In this document: positions 22,986-31,800 of the stretch, one piece after another
Position numbering within the stretch: position 1 is the stretch's first letter
Layout: each line of letters starts with the position of its first letter
DNA from: Denitrificimonas caeni
Lineage (GTDB): Bacteria > Pseudomonadota > Gammaproteobacteria > Pseudomonadales > Pseudomonadaceae
Reading direction: 5' to 3'
NCBI RefSeq assembly: GCF_905120345.1
Contig: NZ_CAJHOA010000002.1
Span: 291,773-355,772 of the forward strand
Length of the DNA stretch: 64,000 nt
Made by a program: the position numbers and the translations under genes
Notes under the pieces: model-generated
Databases searched by the model: none
The model's input: the letters and a program-made list of their open reading frames with translations, nothing else
Told to the model about the DNA's origin: nothing

Positions 22986-23603
22986 CTAGCCAATATCTAA
23001 GCAGTGCGGACCATCCACCAAAGGATCATTAATCAAGGTGCTAACCCGGCGCTCACGTAATTGCGGCGGTGGACTGGCTAACAGCTCTAACAGCTCTGCA
23101 TCACTGCTCTGCGGATTAAGCCACAGCGCTTGTTGCTGCTGATTAAGTAGAATAGGTCGACGTAAATTGGCCGCTTGTTGCGTCAACATCGCAACACTGT
23201 AGTAATCACGCCCCGGCAGCGCATAGACATCCCAAATCGCAGCAAAATACAGCAACGCATCGTCGGCATACAGCCAAAATGGATGTTTGCGATGCGTCCC
23301 GCGCCATTCAAAAAAGCCATTGGCAGGCAAGACACAGCGCTGACTGCGCCAGGCTTTTTTAAACATTGGCTGAGTGCTGACGGTTTCTGCTCGAGCATGC
23401 GCTACCGCGCGAGTTAAATCCGTCATCCACTCCGAGGTAAAACCCCATAACGCCATCGCCGCATGCGGCTCTTGTTGCTTTTGCAACAGCATCAGTACCT
23501 GAGACTTCGGTGCTAAATTCCAATGCGCACGCATCTGCTGCGGAAAGCCAGGCAGCTGCGCTAGAGTTTCAGGCCAATTAAATAAAGCATAGCGTCCCGA
23601 CAT
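22986..23603 (-). CDS. SRAP (HMCES/YedK) family protein with degraded active site
   Basis: Member of the SOS response-associated peptidase family, whose active members cross-link abasic sites in single-stranded DNA. It has 205 residues. The fold landmarks are present: SGRYALF, NLAPKSQVLML, LWGF, ARAET, MFKKAW, NGFFEW and RRPILL. Aligned by eye to E. coli YedK, three of four catalytic residues differ: Cys2 is Ser, Asn75 is His69 and His160 is Asn146; only the Glu (E99 here, E105 in YedK) remains. It may have lost cross-linking activity or work differently. It is convergent with ptsO. Confidence 0.85.
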   Translation of the reverse strand: MSGRYALFNWPETLAQLPGFPQQMRAHWNLAPKSQVLMLLQKQQEPHAAMALWGFTSEWMTDLTRAVAHARAETVSTQPMFKKAWRSQRCVLPANGFFEWRGTHRKHPFWLYADDALLYFAAIWDVYALPGRDYYSVAMLTQQAANLRRPILLNQQQQALWLNPQSSDAELLELLASPPPQLRERRVSTLINDPLVDGPHCLDIG

Positions 23604-23616
23604 TACAGCCTCTCTT

Positions 23617-23889
23617 TTAACACTCTAAAACACCGTGCGCGGCAACATGCTGCAGCTCTGGAGTACCATCAATCATTGGTGTAGCTTGCTGATAACTGCT
23701 GATCAATTCGCGCGCCTGTTGCGCATACTGATCACCCACCATTAAGCCCAGCAGGCCTAAAGCAGGCAGTTCACCCATACCGCCCACTAAGTCCTCACCC
23801 TGCAAATACACCTCAATACCCTCACTGCGCAGCATACTGATCAACATTTGCGCTTCGATTAAATCAATAGGTTCATGAATTCTTTGCAC
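23617..23889 (-). CDS. DUF2007-family small protein
   Basis: Small soluble protein (90 residues) of the DUF2007 family, annotated elsewhere as putative signal-transducing protein; its role is not established. The core IHEPIDLIEAQMLISMLRSE and the GELPALGLLGLMV segment fit the family. I chose the GTG at 23889, which has AGGAG 7 nt upstream; the longer ATG at 23976 adds a non-conserved extension that would overlap the divergent promoter region. It precedes the SRAP gene by 13 bp and is probably co-transcribed. Confidence 0.8.
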   Translation of the reverse strand: MQRIHEPIDLIEAQMLISMLRSEGIEVYLQGEDLVGGMGELPALGLLGLMVGDQYAQQARELISSYQQATPMIDGTPELQHVAAHGVLEC

Positions 23890-23993
23890 CTTAGATCTCC
23901 TCTGCAAGTTATGCATTAATACGGGTATAATACCCCACTTGTCCAACCCTACAGCGCCCAAAGCACTGACCAGCATCCGAATAAGAGAATCAC

Positions 23994-25154
23994 ATGGATC
24001 AATTTGATAGCATTCGCCCCTACAATGACGATGAAGTGGCGACTGTATTGCAACGCTTACTGGCTAATGTAGACTTTTTATCCATAATTACTCAATACCG
24101 CTTCCCAACAGCTTCACGCTATTTCAGCTGGTTATTACGCCCTATTATTGCTTGGAAAATACGTAATGAGCTGGGTCCAGTCAATAGTGTACTGGCTCTA
24201 CAGCAACGTATTGAATCCTATGTTGAGCGCAGTATCACCCAAGCGACTGACGGTATTAGCTTTTCGGGAATTGAACATTTACATACCGGCCAACCCCATC
24301 TCTTTCTCGCCAATCATCGCGATATCGTTATGGATCCAGCCTTTGTTAATTACGCTTTATTTCAGGCCAAACACACGACACCTCGTATCGCGATTGGCGA
24401 TAACTTATTGCAGCGCCCTTTTGTTAGCGATCTGATGCGGATTAACAAAAGTTTTATTGTGCACCGTTCACTGACCAACCGTCGTGAGAAACTGGCAGCA
24501 TTTCAATTGCTATCAGCCTATATCAATCATTCAATTTTAAACGATCATGAATCTATTTGGATTGCACAAGCTGAAGGCCGCGCCAAAGATGGCGATGACC
24601 GTACTGAAAGCGCTATCTTAAAAATGTTTCATTTGTCACGTAAAGATGAAGATTTTCAAGACGTTATCACCTCTTTGCGTTTGACACCGGTTGCCATCAG
24701 TTATGAATATGATCCTTGTGATATTGCCAAAGCACGCGAGCTGTATATTCGTGCGACAACAGGTGAGTATAAAAAACAAGTAGGTGAAGATGATGCCAGT
24801 ATCGCGCAAGGCATTACCGGTTATAAAGGCCGAGTACATGTGCACTTTTGCCCAGTGATTTATGCTGGTTTTACTGACGCTAAACAGTTAGCTCACTTAG
24901 TTGACCAGCAAATTTGGCGCGATTATCGTTTATTCCCTGTGCATTACTTGGCTTGGTCGATGTGGGATCAGCAAGATACCGGTTTAGACGTACCAGAGAT
25001 TGCTGACATTTTTAACCGCCAGGAAGTCTTAATCGCTAAACAAGAGTGGCAACGTCGTTTAGCCGCATGCCCAGAAGAACACCGACCTTATCTGATCATG
25101 CAATACGCTATGCCGCTGCAAAATCAATACCGCTGCAACGCTCTTCACGCTTAA
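23994..25154 (+). CDS. PlsC/PlsB-type glycerolipid acyltransferase
   Basis: Predicted acyltransferase of 386 residues. The catalytic HX4D motif is in [10 protein letters not shown] (H108, D113), and a substrate-binding block follows ([14 protein letters not shown], which fits the EG-R motif). No transmembrane segment is obvious, although the N-terminal region could associate with the membrane. It is longer than ordinary PlsC (about 245 residues) and belongs to a gammaproteobacterial group usually annotated as 1-acyl-sn-glycerol-3-phosphate acyltransferase; the substrate is inferred. It is divergent from DUF2007 and upstream of prmA. Confidence 0.8.
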   Translation: MDQFDSIRPYNDDEVATVLQRLLANVDFLSIITQYRFPTASRYFSWLLRPIIAWKIRNELGPVNSVLALQQRIESYVERSITQATDGISFSGIEHLHTGQPHLFLANHRDIVMDPAFVNYALFQAKHTTPRIAIGDNLLQRPFVSDLMRINKSFIVHRSLTNRREKLAAFQLLSAYINHSILNDHESIWIAQAEGRAKDGDDRTESAILKMFHLSRKDEDFQDVITSLRLTPVAISYEYDPCDIAKARELYIRATTGEYKKQVGEDDASIAQGITGYKGRVHVHFCPVIYAGFTDAKQLAHLVDQQIWRDYRLFPVHYLAWSMWDQQDTGLDVPEIADIFNRQEVLIAKQEWQRRLAACPEEHRPYLIMQYAMPLQNQYRCNALHA

Positions 25155-25189
25155 ATTTCGCAGATAACTGCATATGTTTTGAGGTTTTT

Positions 25190-26068
25190 ATGCCCTGGTT
25201 ACAAGTCCGCTTAGCCATTCAACCCGACCAAGCTGAGCAGTGGGAAGATACTTTGCTCGAACTGGGCGCCGTCTCAGTTACGTTTATGGATGGTGAAGAT
25301 CAACCTATTTATGAACCTGATTTAGGCACCACACCACTGTGGTCGCATACACACTTACTGGCTCTATTTGAAGGCGATGTTGACTCTGAAGCTCTGCACC
25401 AGCATCTGCAATTACTCGGTGGTACAGATGCGCCAGAGATGCAGATCGAGCAGATTGAAGATCAAGATTGGGAGCGTAGCTGGATGGATAATTTTCACCC
25501 AATGCGTTTCGGCGAACGTCTCTGGATTGTACCCAGCTGGCATACGGCCCCAGAACCTGATGCAGTGAACTTACTACTTGATCCAGGCTTAGCGTTTGGT
25601 ACGGGCACACACCCGACGACAGCATTATGTCTTGAATGGCTGGATGGTCAGCCGCTTGAGGGCTGCAATGTACTGGACTTTGGCTGCGGCTCAGGAATTC
25701 TAGCCATTGCCGCTAAATTGTTAGGCGCGGCACAACTGACCTGCACCGATATTGATACTCAAGCACTGGACGCCACGCGCGACAATGCCAACCGTAACGG
25801 TATTGCCGAAGAGGCTATGCCGGTGTACTTACCGCAAGACATGCCTGCGGGTGAGTTTGATGTGGTATTGGCCAATATTCTTGCCGGTCCTCTGGTCGAA
25901 CTGGCACCACAGCTGATTCAACATACGCGCGCAGGTGGACGCATTGCCTTATCGGGTATCTTAGCCGAGCAAGCACAAGAGGTACGTGATGCTTATAGCA
26001 ACGCTTTTGCTTTAGCCCCTACCGCAGAAAAAGACGGCTGGGTCTGCATCTCAGGGGTACGCCTGTAA
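25190..26068 (+). CDS. prmA: PrmA, ribosomal protein L11 methyltransferase
   Basis: SAM-dependent methyltransferase that trimethylates ribosomal protein L11. It has 292 residues: an N-terminal substrate-recognition domain ([16 protein letters not shown]...), a linker ([20 protein letters not shown]), [16 protein letters not shown] and SAM motif [19 protein letters not shown] before the ATG at 25190 fixes the start. Confidence 0.96.
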   Translation: MPWLQVRLAIQPDQAEQWEDTLLELGAVSVTFMDGEDQPIYEPDLGTTPLWSHTHLLALFEGDVDSEALHQHLQLLGGTDAPEMQIEQIEDQDWERSWMDNFHPMRFGERLWIVPSWHTAPEPDAVNLLLDPGLAFGTGTHPTTALCLEWLDGQPLEGCNVLDFGCGSGILAIAAKLLGAAQLTCTDIDTQALDATRDNANRNGIAEEAMPVYLPQDMPAGEFDVVLANILAGPLVELAPQLIQHTRAGGRIALSGILAEQAQEVRDAYSNAFALAPTAEKDGWVCISGVRL

Positions 26069-26088
26069 TCAATATTGCCTGATAGTCG

Positions 26089-26123
26089 GTACAGTTTAGC
26101 GATCTATATAGGCTAAACTGTAC
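26089..26123. repeat. Perfect 12-bp inverted repeat between prmA and the DUF3426 gene
   Basis: GTACAGTTTAGC (26089-26100) and its exact complement (26112-26123) flank an 11-nt loop. No T-run follows on either strand, so it is not a typical intrinsic terminator. It may be an mRNA processing or stability hairpin, or an operator for the downstream gene. Confidence 0.7.
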
Positions 26124-26156
26124 TGCATCCATGCGCCATTTGAATTTGATACAACC

Positions 26157-27293
26157 ATGACAGATACGTTAATCACTCAATGTCCGCATTGTCAGACGCG
26201 CTTTCATCTGAAGCGCAGTCAACTTGATGCTGCGCAAGGCTCAGTACGCTGTGGCGCCTGCTTACAATCCTTTAACGCTATCAGTCAACTCAGCGTCGAG
26301 ACAGCACGGCCTGCCGTACAACAAACGATTAAACCCAGCCCAAGTATCAGCATTATCTCTCGGTCTGAACCCAACACACAGGCGATTGACTCAAACAAAG
26401 AGTCCGCAATAACTGATCCGTCAATAACGCCAAATCGGTTAGATGAGCTAGAGCTTGATCATCAGCTCAATGGTTTAGCGCAAGAACAGCAGCACGCTCA
26501 TCAACTACTCACAGAGCGGCTCAAGAGCAGACTCAGCGCTGCCGATCAGGCCAGCTCACTGCATAACACCAGCATCGAAACACTGAATGATTGGAGTCAT
26601 GAACTGTTCGTTGAAGAACCTATGACAGCAACACCTTTAGCGAACGAGGCAGTCGCAAAGGCGCGACTGCAAACGCCAGTCAGTCCTACCGAGCGACGCA
26701 GCGATACCTCGCAAGCCCCCTTGCAAGAAGAGCCTATAACGCCTCGTGTTAAGCAGCTGGAATACTTTAGCGACGAACCATTACGTCTTGACTGGCGGAG
26801 CAAAAAAAAGCCTTGGAAACGCCGGCTAGCGTGGGGACTCGTCAACGCTTTAGCGCTACTGCTATTAGTCGGCCAATACACGTATAACAACTTTACCCAG
26901 CTGGCTCGTGACGACAACACACGCCCATGGCTGGCAGCACTTTGCCCATTGTTTGATTGTCAGCTGCCCGCGAAAGTGGATGTAAAGAAAATTAAAAGCA
27001 GCAACTTAGTGGTACGTAAGCACCCTGAATTTAGCGCGGCCTTGCTAGTGGATGCAATTATTTATAACCGTGCGCCATTTAGCCAACCTTTCCCACTGCT
27101 GGAGCTGACCTTCTCTGATCCGTACGGCAAGCCTTTAGCCAAACGTTTATTTAAACCTACAGAATACCTGAGCGGCGAACTGGCTGGACAAAGCCAAATG
27201 CCACCACAAACGCCGATTCATATTGCCTTAGAAATACTTGAAGCCAAAGGTGGCGCCGCCAACTACAGCTTAAATTTTGTCTCACCTGACTGA
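26157..27293 (+). CDS. Zinc-ribbon membrane protein (MJ0042 finger plus DUF3426)
   Basis: Single-pass membrane protein of 378 residues, function unknown. An N-terminal zinc ribbon (C9, C12, C32, C35) is followed by a long polar, low-complexity linker. One transmembrane segment lies at about residues 222-243 (LAWGLVNALALLLLVG), and an extracytoplasmic DUF3426 domain makes up the C-terminal third. Pseudomonads keep this gene downstream of prmA, usually followed by dusB-fis; here tldE follows on the opposite strand and dusB and fis are not in the window. Confidence 0.87.
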   Translation: MTDTLITQCPHCQTRFHLKRSQLDAAQGSVRCGACLQSFNAISQLSVETARPAVQQTIKPSPSISIISRSEPNTQAIDSNKESAITDPSITPNRLDELELDHQLNGLAQEQQHAHQLLTERLKSRLSAADQASSLHNTSIETLNDWSHELFVEEPMTATPLANEAVAKARLQTPVSPTERRSDTSQAPLQEEPITPRVKQLEYFSDEPLRLDWRSKKKPWKRRLAWGLVNALALLLLVGQYTYNNFTQLARDDNTRPWLAALCPLFDCQLPAKVDVKKIKSSNLVVRKHPEFSAALLVDAIIYNRAPFSQPFPLLELTFSDPYGKPLAKRLFKPTEYLSGELAGQSQMPPQTPIHIALEILEAKGGAANYSLNFVSPD

Positions 27294-27303
27294 TCATTAA
27301 ACA

Positions 27304-27330
27304 ACAGCGCTTAAACCCTCTAAGCGCTGT
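27304..27330. terminator. Bidirectional hairpin between convergent genes
   Basis: Perfect 10-bp stem ACAGCGCTTA/TAAGCGCTGT with a 7-nt loop between the ends of the DUF3426 gene and tldE. T-rich flanks are weak, so terminator function is inferred from the convergent position. Confidence 0.6.
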
Positions 27331-27343
27331 ATTTAACAAGTCG

Positions 27344-28690
27344 CTAACTGCCCGCAACTTTCATTCGCTCAATCAAAACGGACCCCGTACAGACACTGCC
27401 ACGTCGATCGAGGTCATTACCAATGGCAACAATCTGCTTAAACATATCGCGCATATTACCGGCAATCGTCACTTCATCGACAGGAAACTGTATCTCGCCA
27501 TTCTCGACCCAATAGCCACTGGCACCTCGCGAGTAGTCACCGGTGACCATATTTAAACCTTGCCCCATCAACTCGGTGACCAGCAAGCCGCGGCCCATTT
27601 GTTTCAATAAAGCTGCTTGATCAGCATCGCCATGAGTGACAAAGAGATTGCGTGCGCCACCCGCATTGGCAGTGCTCGGCATGCCCAGCTTACGTCCAGA
27701 ATAGGTACTGAGCATGTAATTGCTCAGCACGCCATTCTCAATAAAGGATTTGGCATAAGTGGCCAAACCATCACCGTCAAAAGCACTGCTGGACAAGCCA
27801 CCTTTGAGTAACGGACGCTCATCTAACGTCAGCCATTCAGGAAACAGCGTCTGTCCCAACGCACCCACCAAAAACGAGGAATTACGGTATTGGCTACCAC
27901 CGGCAATAGCGCCCAACAAGCTACCGAATAAACCGCCAGCCAATTCAGCAGCAAACAGTACCGGGACATCACAGGTTGGCACTGAGCGTGCCCCTAAGCG
28001 ACTGACTGTACGCTCAGCAGCTAGACGTCCAATGGTTGCCGCATCGGTTAACAGGTCAGCACGGCGGGCATAGTCATACCAGTAATCACGCTGCATTTGT
28101 CCGTCAGACTCCGCGATCATCACGCAGCTGACACTGTGGCGAGTACCGGCATGACCCGCAATCAAGCCATGACTATTGCCATATACTGTGCACCCTACAT
28201 CACTGTTCACGCTGGTGCCGTCGGCATTACTGATCCGTGAATCCGTCGCGAACGCAGCGGCTTCACACTCTAGCGCCAAGTCAATGGCTTGGGTTGGGCT
28301 TAAATCCCACGGATGCCATAAATCTAAATCAGGAAACTCCTGCGCCATCAATTGCTTATCGGCTAAGCCAGAAAACTCATCTGGCGAGGCGTATTTAGCA
28401 ATGGCCAACGCCGCCGCCACCGTTTCTTGAATAGCAGCATCACCGGTCGCAGTCGTACTCGCCGAGCCTTTCTGTTGGCCGTGGTAAACAGTAATTGAAA
28501 AACCTTGGTCACGATTAAACTCAACCGTTTCAACTTCACCCTGACGCACACTGGTGGACAAACCTTGCTGCACCGAGACTGCCACTTCACAGGCACTGGC
28601 GCCTTGCTGCTTGGCGGTCGCAAGAATTTTTTCAACCTGGCTTTTCAGCTCAGGTAACGCTTGTGGACCGACACTTTCAATTAAACTCAT
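27344..28690 (-). CDS. tldE: TldE (PmbA), subunit of the TldD/TldE protease
   Basis: Non-metal-binding partner of TldD in the periplasm-independent cytosolic protease that matures microcin B17 in E. coli and degrades unfolded CcdA antitoxin. It has 448 residues; family blocks include [58 protein letters not shown] and [21 protein letters not shown] precedes the ATG. tldD lies 0.7 kb away on the same strand with darP between them on the other strand. Confidence 0.95.
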   Translation of the reverse strand: MSLIESVGPQALPELKSQVEKILATAKQQGASACEVAVSVQQGLSTSVRQGEVETVEFNRDQGFSITVYHGQQKGSASTTATGDAAIQETVAAALAIAKYASPDEFSGLADKQLMAQEFPDLDLWHPWDLSPTQAIDLALECEAAAFATDSRISNADGTSVNSDVGCTVYGNSHGLIAGHAGTRHSVSCVMIAESDGQMQRDYWYDYARRADLLTDAATIGRLAAERTVSRLGARSVPTCDVPVLFAAELAGGLFGSLLGAIAGGSQYRNSSFLVGALGQTLFPEWLTLDERPLLKGGLSSSAFDGDGLATYAKSFIENGVLSNYMLSTYSGRKLGMPSTANAGGARNLFVTHGDADQAALLKQMGRGLLVTELMGQGLNMVTGDYSRGASGYWVENGEIQFPVDEVTIAGNMRDMFKQIVAIGNDLDRRGSVCTGSVLIERMKVAGS

Positions 28691-28777
28691 AGTTACTCCA
28701 AAGCATTTTCACAAGACTCTAGCAAAGTACCAGCCTTGCTCTGTTATCATGGTGTTCTAATTGATTGGAACACCGTT

Positions 28778-29305
28778 ATGTCTGACTACCTCGATGACTC
28801 ACTTGACGAAGACGAAGAAAAAAGCAAATCACAAGTCAAACGTGAAATGCTTGCTCTGCAAGAGCTGGGTCTACGTCTTTCTGACCTTAAACCTGACTTA
28901 CTGGACAAAATGCCACTCAGCGATGAGCTGCGTAGAGCCTTGGCCGAAACCTGTAAGCATACGGCACATATTGCCCGTAAACGTCATTCGCAATTTCTCG
29001 GTAAGCTGCTGCGCAATCATGATATTGATGCCATTATGCGCCCCATTAATCTAACTGACAGCCAAACCCGCGAATACAATGACCGTTTTCATGCCTTAGA
29101 ACGCTGGCGTAATCGCCTTATTAGCGAAGGTGATACGGCGCTACAGGGTTTTGTTGAAGAATATCCAAGCACCGACATTCAACATCTGCGCAGCTTAGTT
29201 CGTCATGCTCAGCACGAACTGGCTCGCAATAAAGCGCCGACTGCCTCGCGTAGAATTTTCAAGTATCTACGCGATCTTGACGAGCAGCGCTTAGGTTTAA
29301 AATAA
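28778..29305 (+). CDS. darP: DarP (YjgA), 50S ribosome assembly factor
   Basis: DUF615-family protein that binds late 50S assembly intermediates near the peptidyl transferase centre. It has 175 residues, all helical and highly charged: an acidic N-terminus ([19 protein letters not shown]), then [15 protein letters not shown] and the C-terminal [14 protein letters not shown]. The ATG at 28778 was chosen because upstream in-frame sequence lies in the tldE promoter region. Confidence 0.93.
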   Translation: MSDYLDDSLDEDEEKSKSQVKREMLALQELGLRLSDLKPDLLDKMPLSDELRRALAETCKHTAHIARKRHSQFLGKLLRNHDIDAIMRPINLTDSQTREYNDRFHALERWRNRLISEGDTALQGFVEEYPSTDIQHLRSLVRHAQHELARNKAPTASRRIFKYLRDLDEQRLGLK

Positions 29306-29319
29306 CCAACAAGCCGCCA

Positions 29320-29349
29320 ACATATCCGCCGTAACAACAGCGGATATGT
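29320..29349. terminator. Hairpin between convergent darP and tldD
   Basis: Perfect 10-bp stem ACATATCCGC/GCGGATATGT with a 10-nt loop in the 55-bp convergent gap. There is no clear T-run, so termination is inferred from position. Confidence 0.5.
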
Positions 29350-29360
29350 ATCGTATTCAA

Positions 29361-30803
29361 TTAACTCCCCGTACCACCCACAGTAATACCATCAATCTTC
29401 AAGGTCGGCTGACCGACACCCACCGGCACTGACTGCCCTGCTTTACCACAGACGCCAACACCACCGTCCAACTCTAAATCATTACCGACCATCGATACTT
29501 GACGCATAGCTTCTGGACCATTACCGATCAAGGTGGCTCCTTTAACTGGCGCGGTAATTTTACCGTCTTCAATTAAGTAGGCTTCACTCGTGGAGAAAAC
29601 AAACTTACCACTGGTGATATCCACTTGTCCGCCACCCAAGTTAGCGCAATAAATGCCGCGCTTCACTGAACGAATAATCTCATCCGGCTCGCTTTCACCG
29701 GCCAACATGTAAGTATTGGTCATGCGTGGCATTGGTACGTGCGCATAGGACTCACGACGACCATTACCGGTTGGCGCAACCCCCATCAAACGTGCGTTCA
29801 TGCTGTCTTGCATATAACCACGCAACACACCCTTTTCAATCAAGGTGTTGCATTGGCTCGGTGTGCCCTCATCATCAATACTCAAAGAGCCACGACGGCC
29901 TGCTAAAGTACCATCATCAACAATCGTACACAGTGATGACGCCACTTGCTGACCCACTTTGCCGCTATAAGCTGAGCTGCCTTTACGGTTAAAATCACCT
30001 TCTAAGCCATGACCAACCGCCTCATGCAGCAATACGCCGCTCCAGCCTGGGCCGAGTACCACAGGTAACATTCCGGCAGGTGCAGCAATTGCTTCCAGGT
30101 TAACCTGCGCTTGGCGCACAGCTTCGCGGGCATACTCTAAGGCTCGGTCCTGCTCTAAGAAATAACGGTAATCACTGCGTCCACCACCGCCGGCACTGCC
30201 ACGCTCACGGCGACCATTGTGCTCAATAATCACACTGACATTAAAACGCACCAGTGGTCGTACATCTGCGGCGAGACGACCGTCGAGGGTTGCGATTAAA
30301 ATCTGTTCCCACGATCCAGTCAAACTCACCGTCACCTGACAAATTCGCGGATCTAATGCGCGAGTCGCCAAATCAATTCTTTTCAGTAGCGCTACTTTCT
30401 CTTCGCGGCTGATCACCTCAAGCGGATTATCCGCTGGGTATAAAGGCGTATGGGCGACACTTTGAATAGCGATTGGCTGTACGTTCTGACCCGATTGAGC
30501 AATGCTACGTGAGGCTTGCGCGGCTTGTAATAAGGCCGGTAAGGTCAGAGCATTACTATAGGAAAAACCAGTTTTTTCACCGGCTAAGGCGCGTACACCA
30601 ACGCCTTGATCTAAACTGAAGCTGCCTTCTTTCACAATACCTTCTTCCAGCACCCAGGCTTCAGAAATACGGTTTTGAAAATATAAATCTGCCGCATCAA
30701 TCCCAGGTCCAGCTAACTCGCTGAATACAGTGGATAATTGTTCTAACGCTAAGCCCGTGGGTGCCAACAAAACAGAACTGGCGCTGGCTAACAAATCACT
30801 CAT
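29361..30803 (-). CDS. tldD: TldD, metallopeptidase of the TldD/TldE complex
   Basis: Catalytic zinc subunit, 480 residues. The metal-binding HEXXXH motif is at residues 260-265 ([11 protein letters not shown]), with the later family block [20 protein letters not shown] and a C-terminal [15 protein letters not shown]. Works with TldE (27.3-28.7 kb). Its start overlaps the stop of the amidase gene by ATGA, so the two are co-transcribed. Confidence 0.96.
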   Translation of the reverse strand: MSDLLASASSVLLAPTGLALEQLSTVFSELAGPGIDAADLYFQNRISEAWVLEEGIVKEGSFSLDQGVGVRALAGEKTGFSYSNALTLPALLQAAQASRSIAQSGQNVQPIAIQSVAHTPLYPADNPLEVISREEKVALLKRIDLATRALDPRICQVTVSLTGSWEQILIATLDGRLAADVRPLVRFNVSVIIEHNGRRERGSAGGGGRSDYRYFLEQDRALEYAREAVRQAQVNLEAIAAPAGMLPVVLGPGWSGVLLHEAVGHGLEGDFNRKGSSAYSGKVGQQVASSLCTIVDDGTLAGRRGSLSIDDEGTPSQCNTLIEKGVLRGYMQDSMNARLMGVAPTGNGRRESYAHVPMPRMTNTYMLAGESEPDEIIRSVKRGIYCANLGGGQVDITSGKFVFSTSEAYLIEDGKITAPVKGATLIGNGPEAMRQVSMVGNDLELDGGVGVCGKAGQSVPVGVGQPTLKIDGITVGGTGS

Positions 30804-31654
30804 GGTGTGTCCTCTGTGTCTGCGCGCGGTAACTGCGCTACAGAAAATCGTTTATGTTGCCAGATTGGCATACGTTGGCGAATGGCCGCTTGCTCAGCAT
30901 ACGCATAAGTACTGCTGATACAGCCTGCGCCTGTCGGTAACTCAGCCAACACACGTCCCCATGCATCAATAATTGCTGAATGGCCAAAAGTTTCACGACC
31001 CGGCCCATGCTCGCCACCTTGATTCGCCGCGAGCAGCATGCATTGTGTTTCTATCGCACGAGCGCGTAATAACACTTGCCAATGTGCCGCTCCAGTCAAC
31101 GCAGTAAAGGCCGACGGCACGCTAATCAACTCAGCACCAGCATCACGCAAGGCGCTATACAACTCAGGAAAACGCAAATCGTAACAGATTGTCATACCTA
31201 AGCGCCCGACGGGTGTATCCACCACAGTACAACTCTGCCCTTGGGCATAACGCTCAGACTCTTGATAACGGCCCTGCTGATCATCGACGGCAGCATCAAA
31301 CAAATGCAGCTTATCGTAGCGCGCGACGCATTCGCCAAATTCATTAAATAACAAAGAGCTGGCGCAGGGCTTACCGTCCTGATGCCCTGCAGGCAGCAGC
31401 GGTAACGTCCCACCAACCAGCCATAAACCCAACTCGCGCGCAGTTTGCGCTAACCAAGGTAAGATGGGGCCTTGTTGCTGTGCTTCAAGGGCAGCGATTT
31501 GTGCAGTATTAACCCGCCCCATCGCGGCAAAGTTTTCTGGCAACACTGCCAAACGCGCACCTTCTGCTGCAGCCTGCTCGAGTAAGCGGCGTGCGCTGGC
31601 AAGGTTCGCGGCAATATTTTCGCCCGATACCATTTGAATTACCGCAACAGTCAT
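30800..31654 (-). CDS. Nitrilase-superfamily amidase (Nit1/NitB-like)
   Basis: Carbon-nitrogen hydrolase of 284 residues. The Glu-Lys-Cys triad is E40 (AVLPENFA), K115 (RYDKLHLFD) and C157 (ICYDLRFPE). The YDLRFPELY context matches deaminated-glutathione amidases of the Nit1 branch, so metabolite repair of deaminated glutathione is the likely reaction. It lies directly upstream of tldD (ATGA overlap), the normal pseudomonad order. Confidence 0.9.
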   Translation of the reverse strand: MTVAVIQMVSGENIAANLASARRLLEQAAAEGARLAVLPENFAAMGRVNTAQIAALEAQQQGPILPWLAQTARELGLWLVGGTLPLLPAGHQDGKPCASSLLFNEFGECVARYDKLHLFDAAVDDQQGRYQESERYAQGQSCTVVDTPVGRLGMTICYDLRFPELYSALRDAGAELISVPSAFTALTGAAHWQVLLRARAIETQCMLLAANQGGEHGPGRETFGHSAIIDAWGRVLAELPTGAGCISSTYAYAEQAAIRQRMPIWQHKRFSVAQLPRADTEDTP

Positions 31655-31800
31655 AGAAACGACACACTCCGCATTCGTTATGCTTTAAGCAGACTTGCGA
31701 TGTTAGCAAGTCTGCAGACAATTTTACCGTATCAAGCACAGAGCACAACAGCTGCGCCGCTTATGCCATACTATTAGGCTTATTAATATCTTACGTGCCT

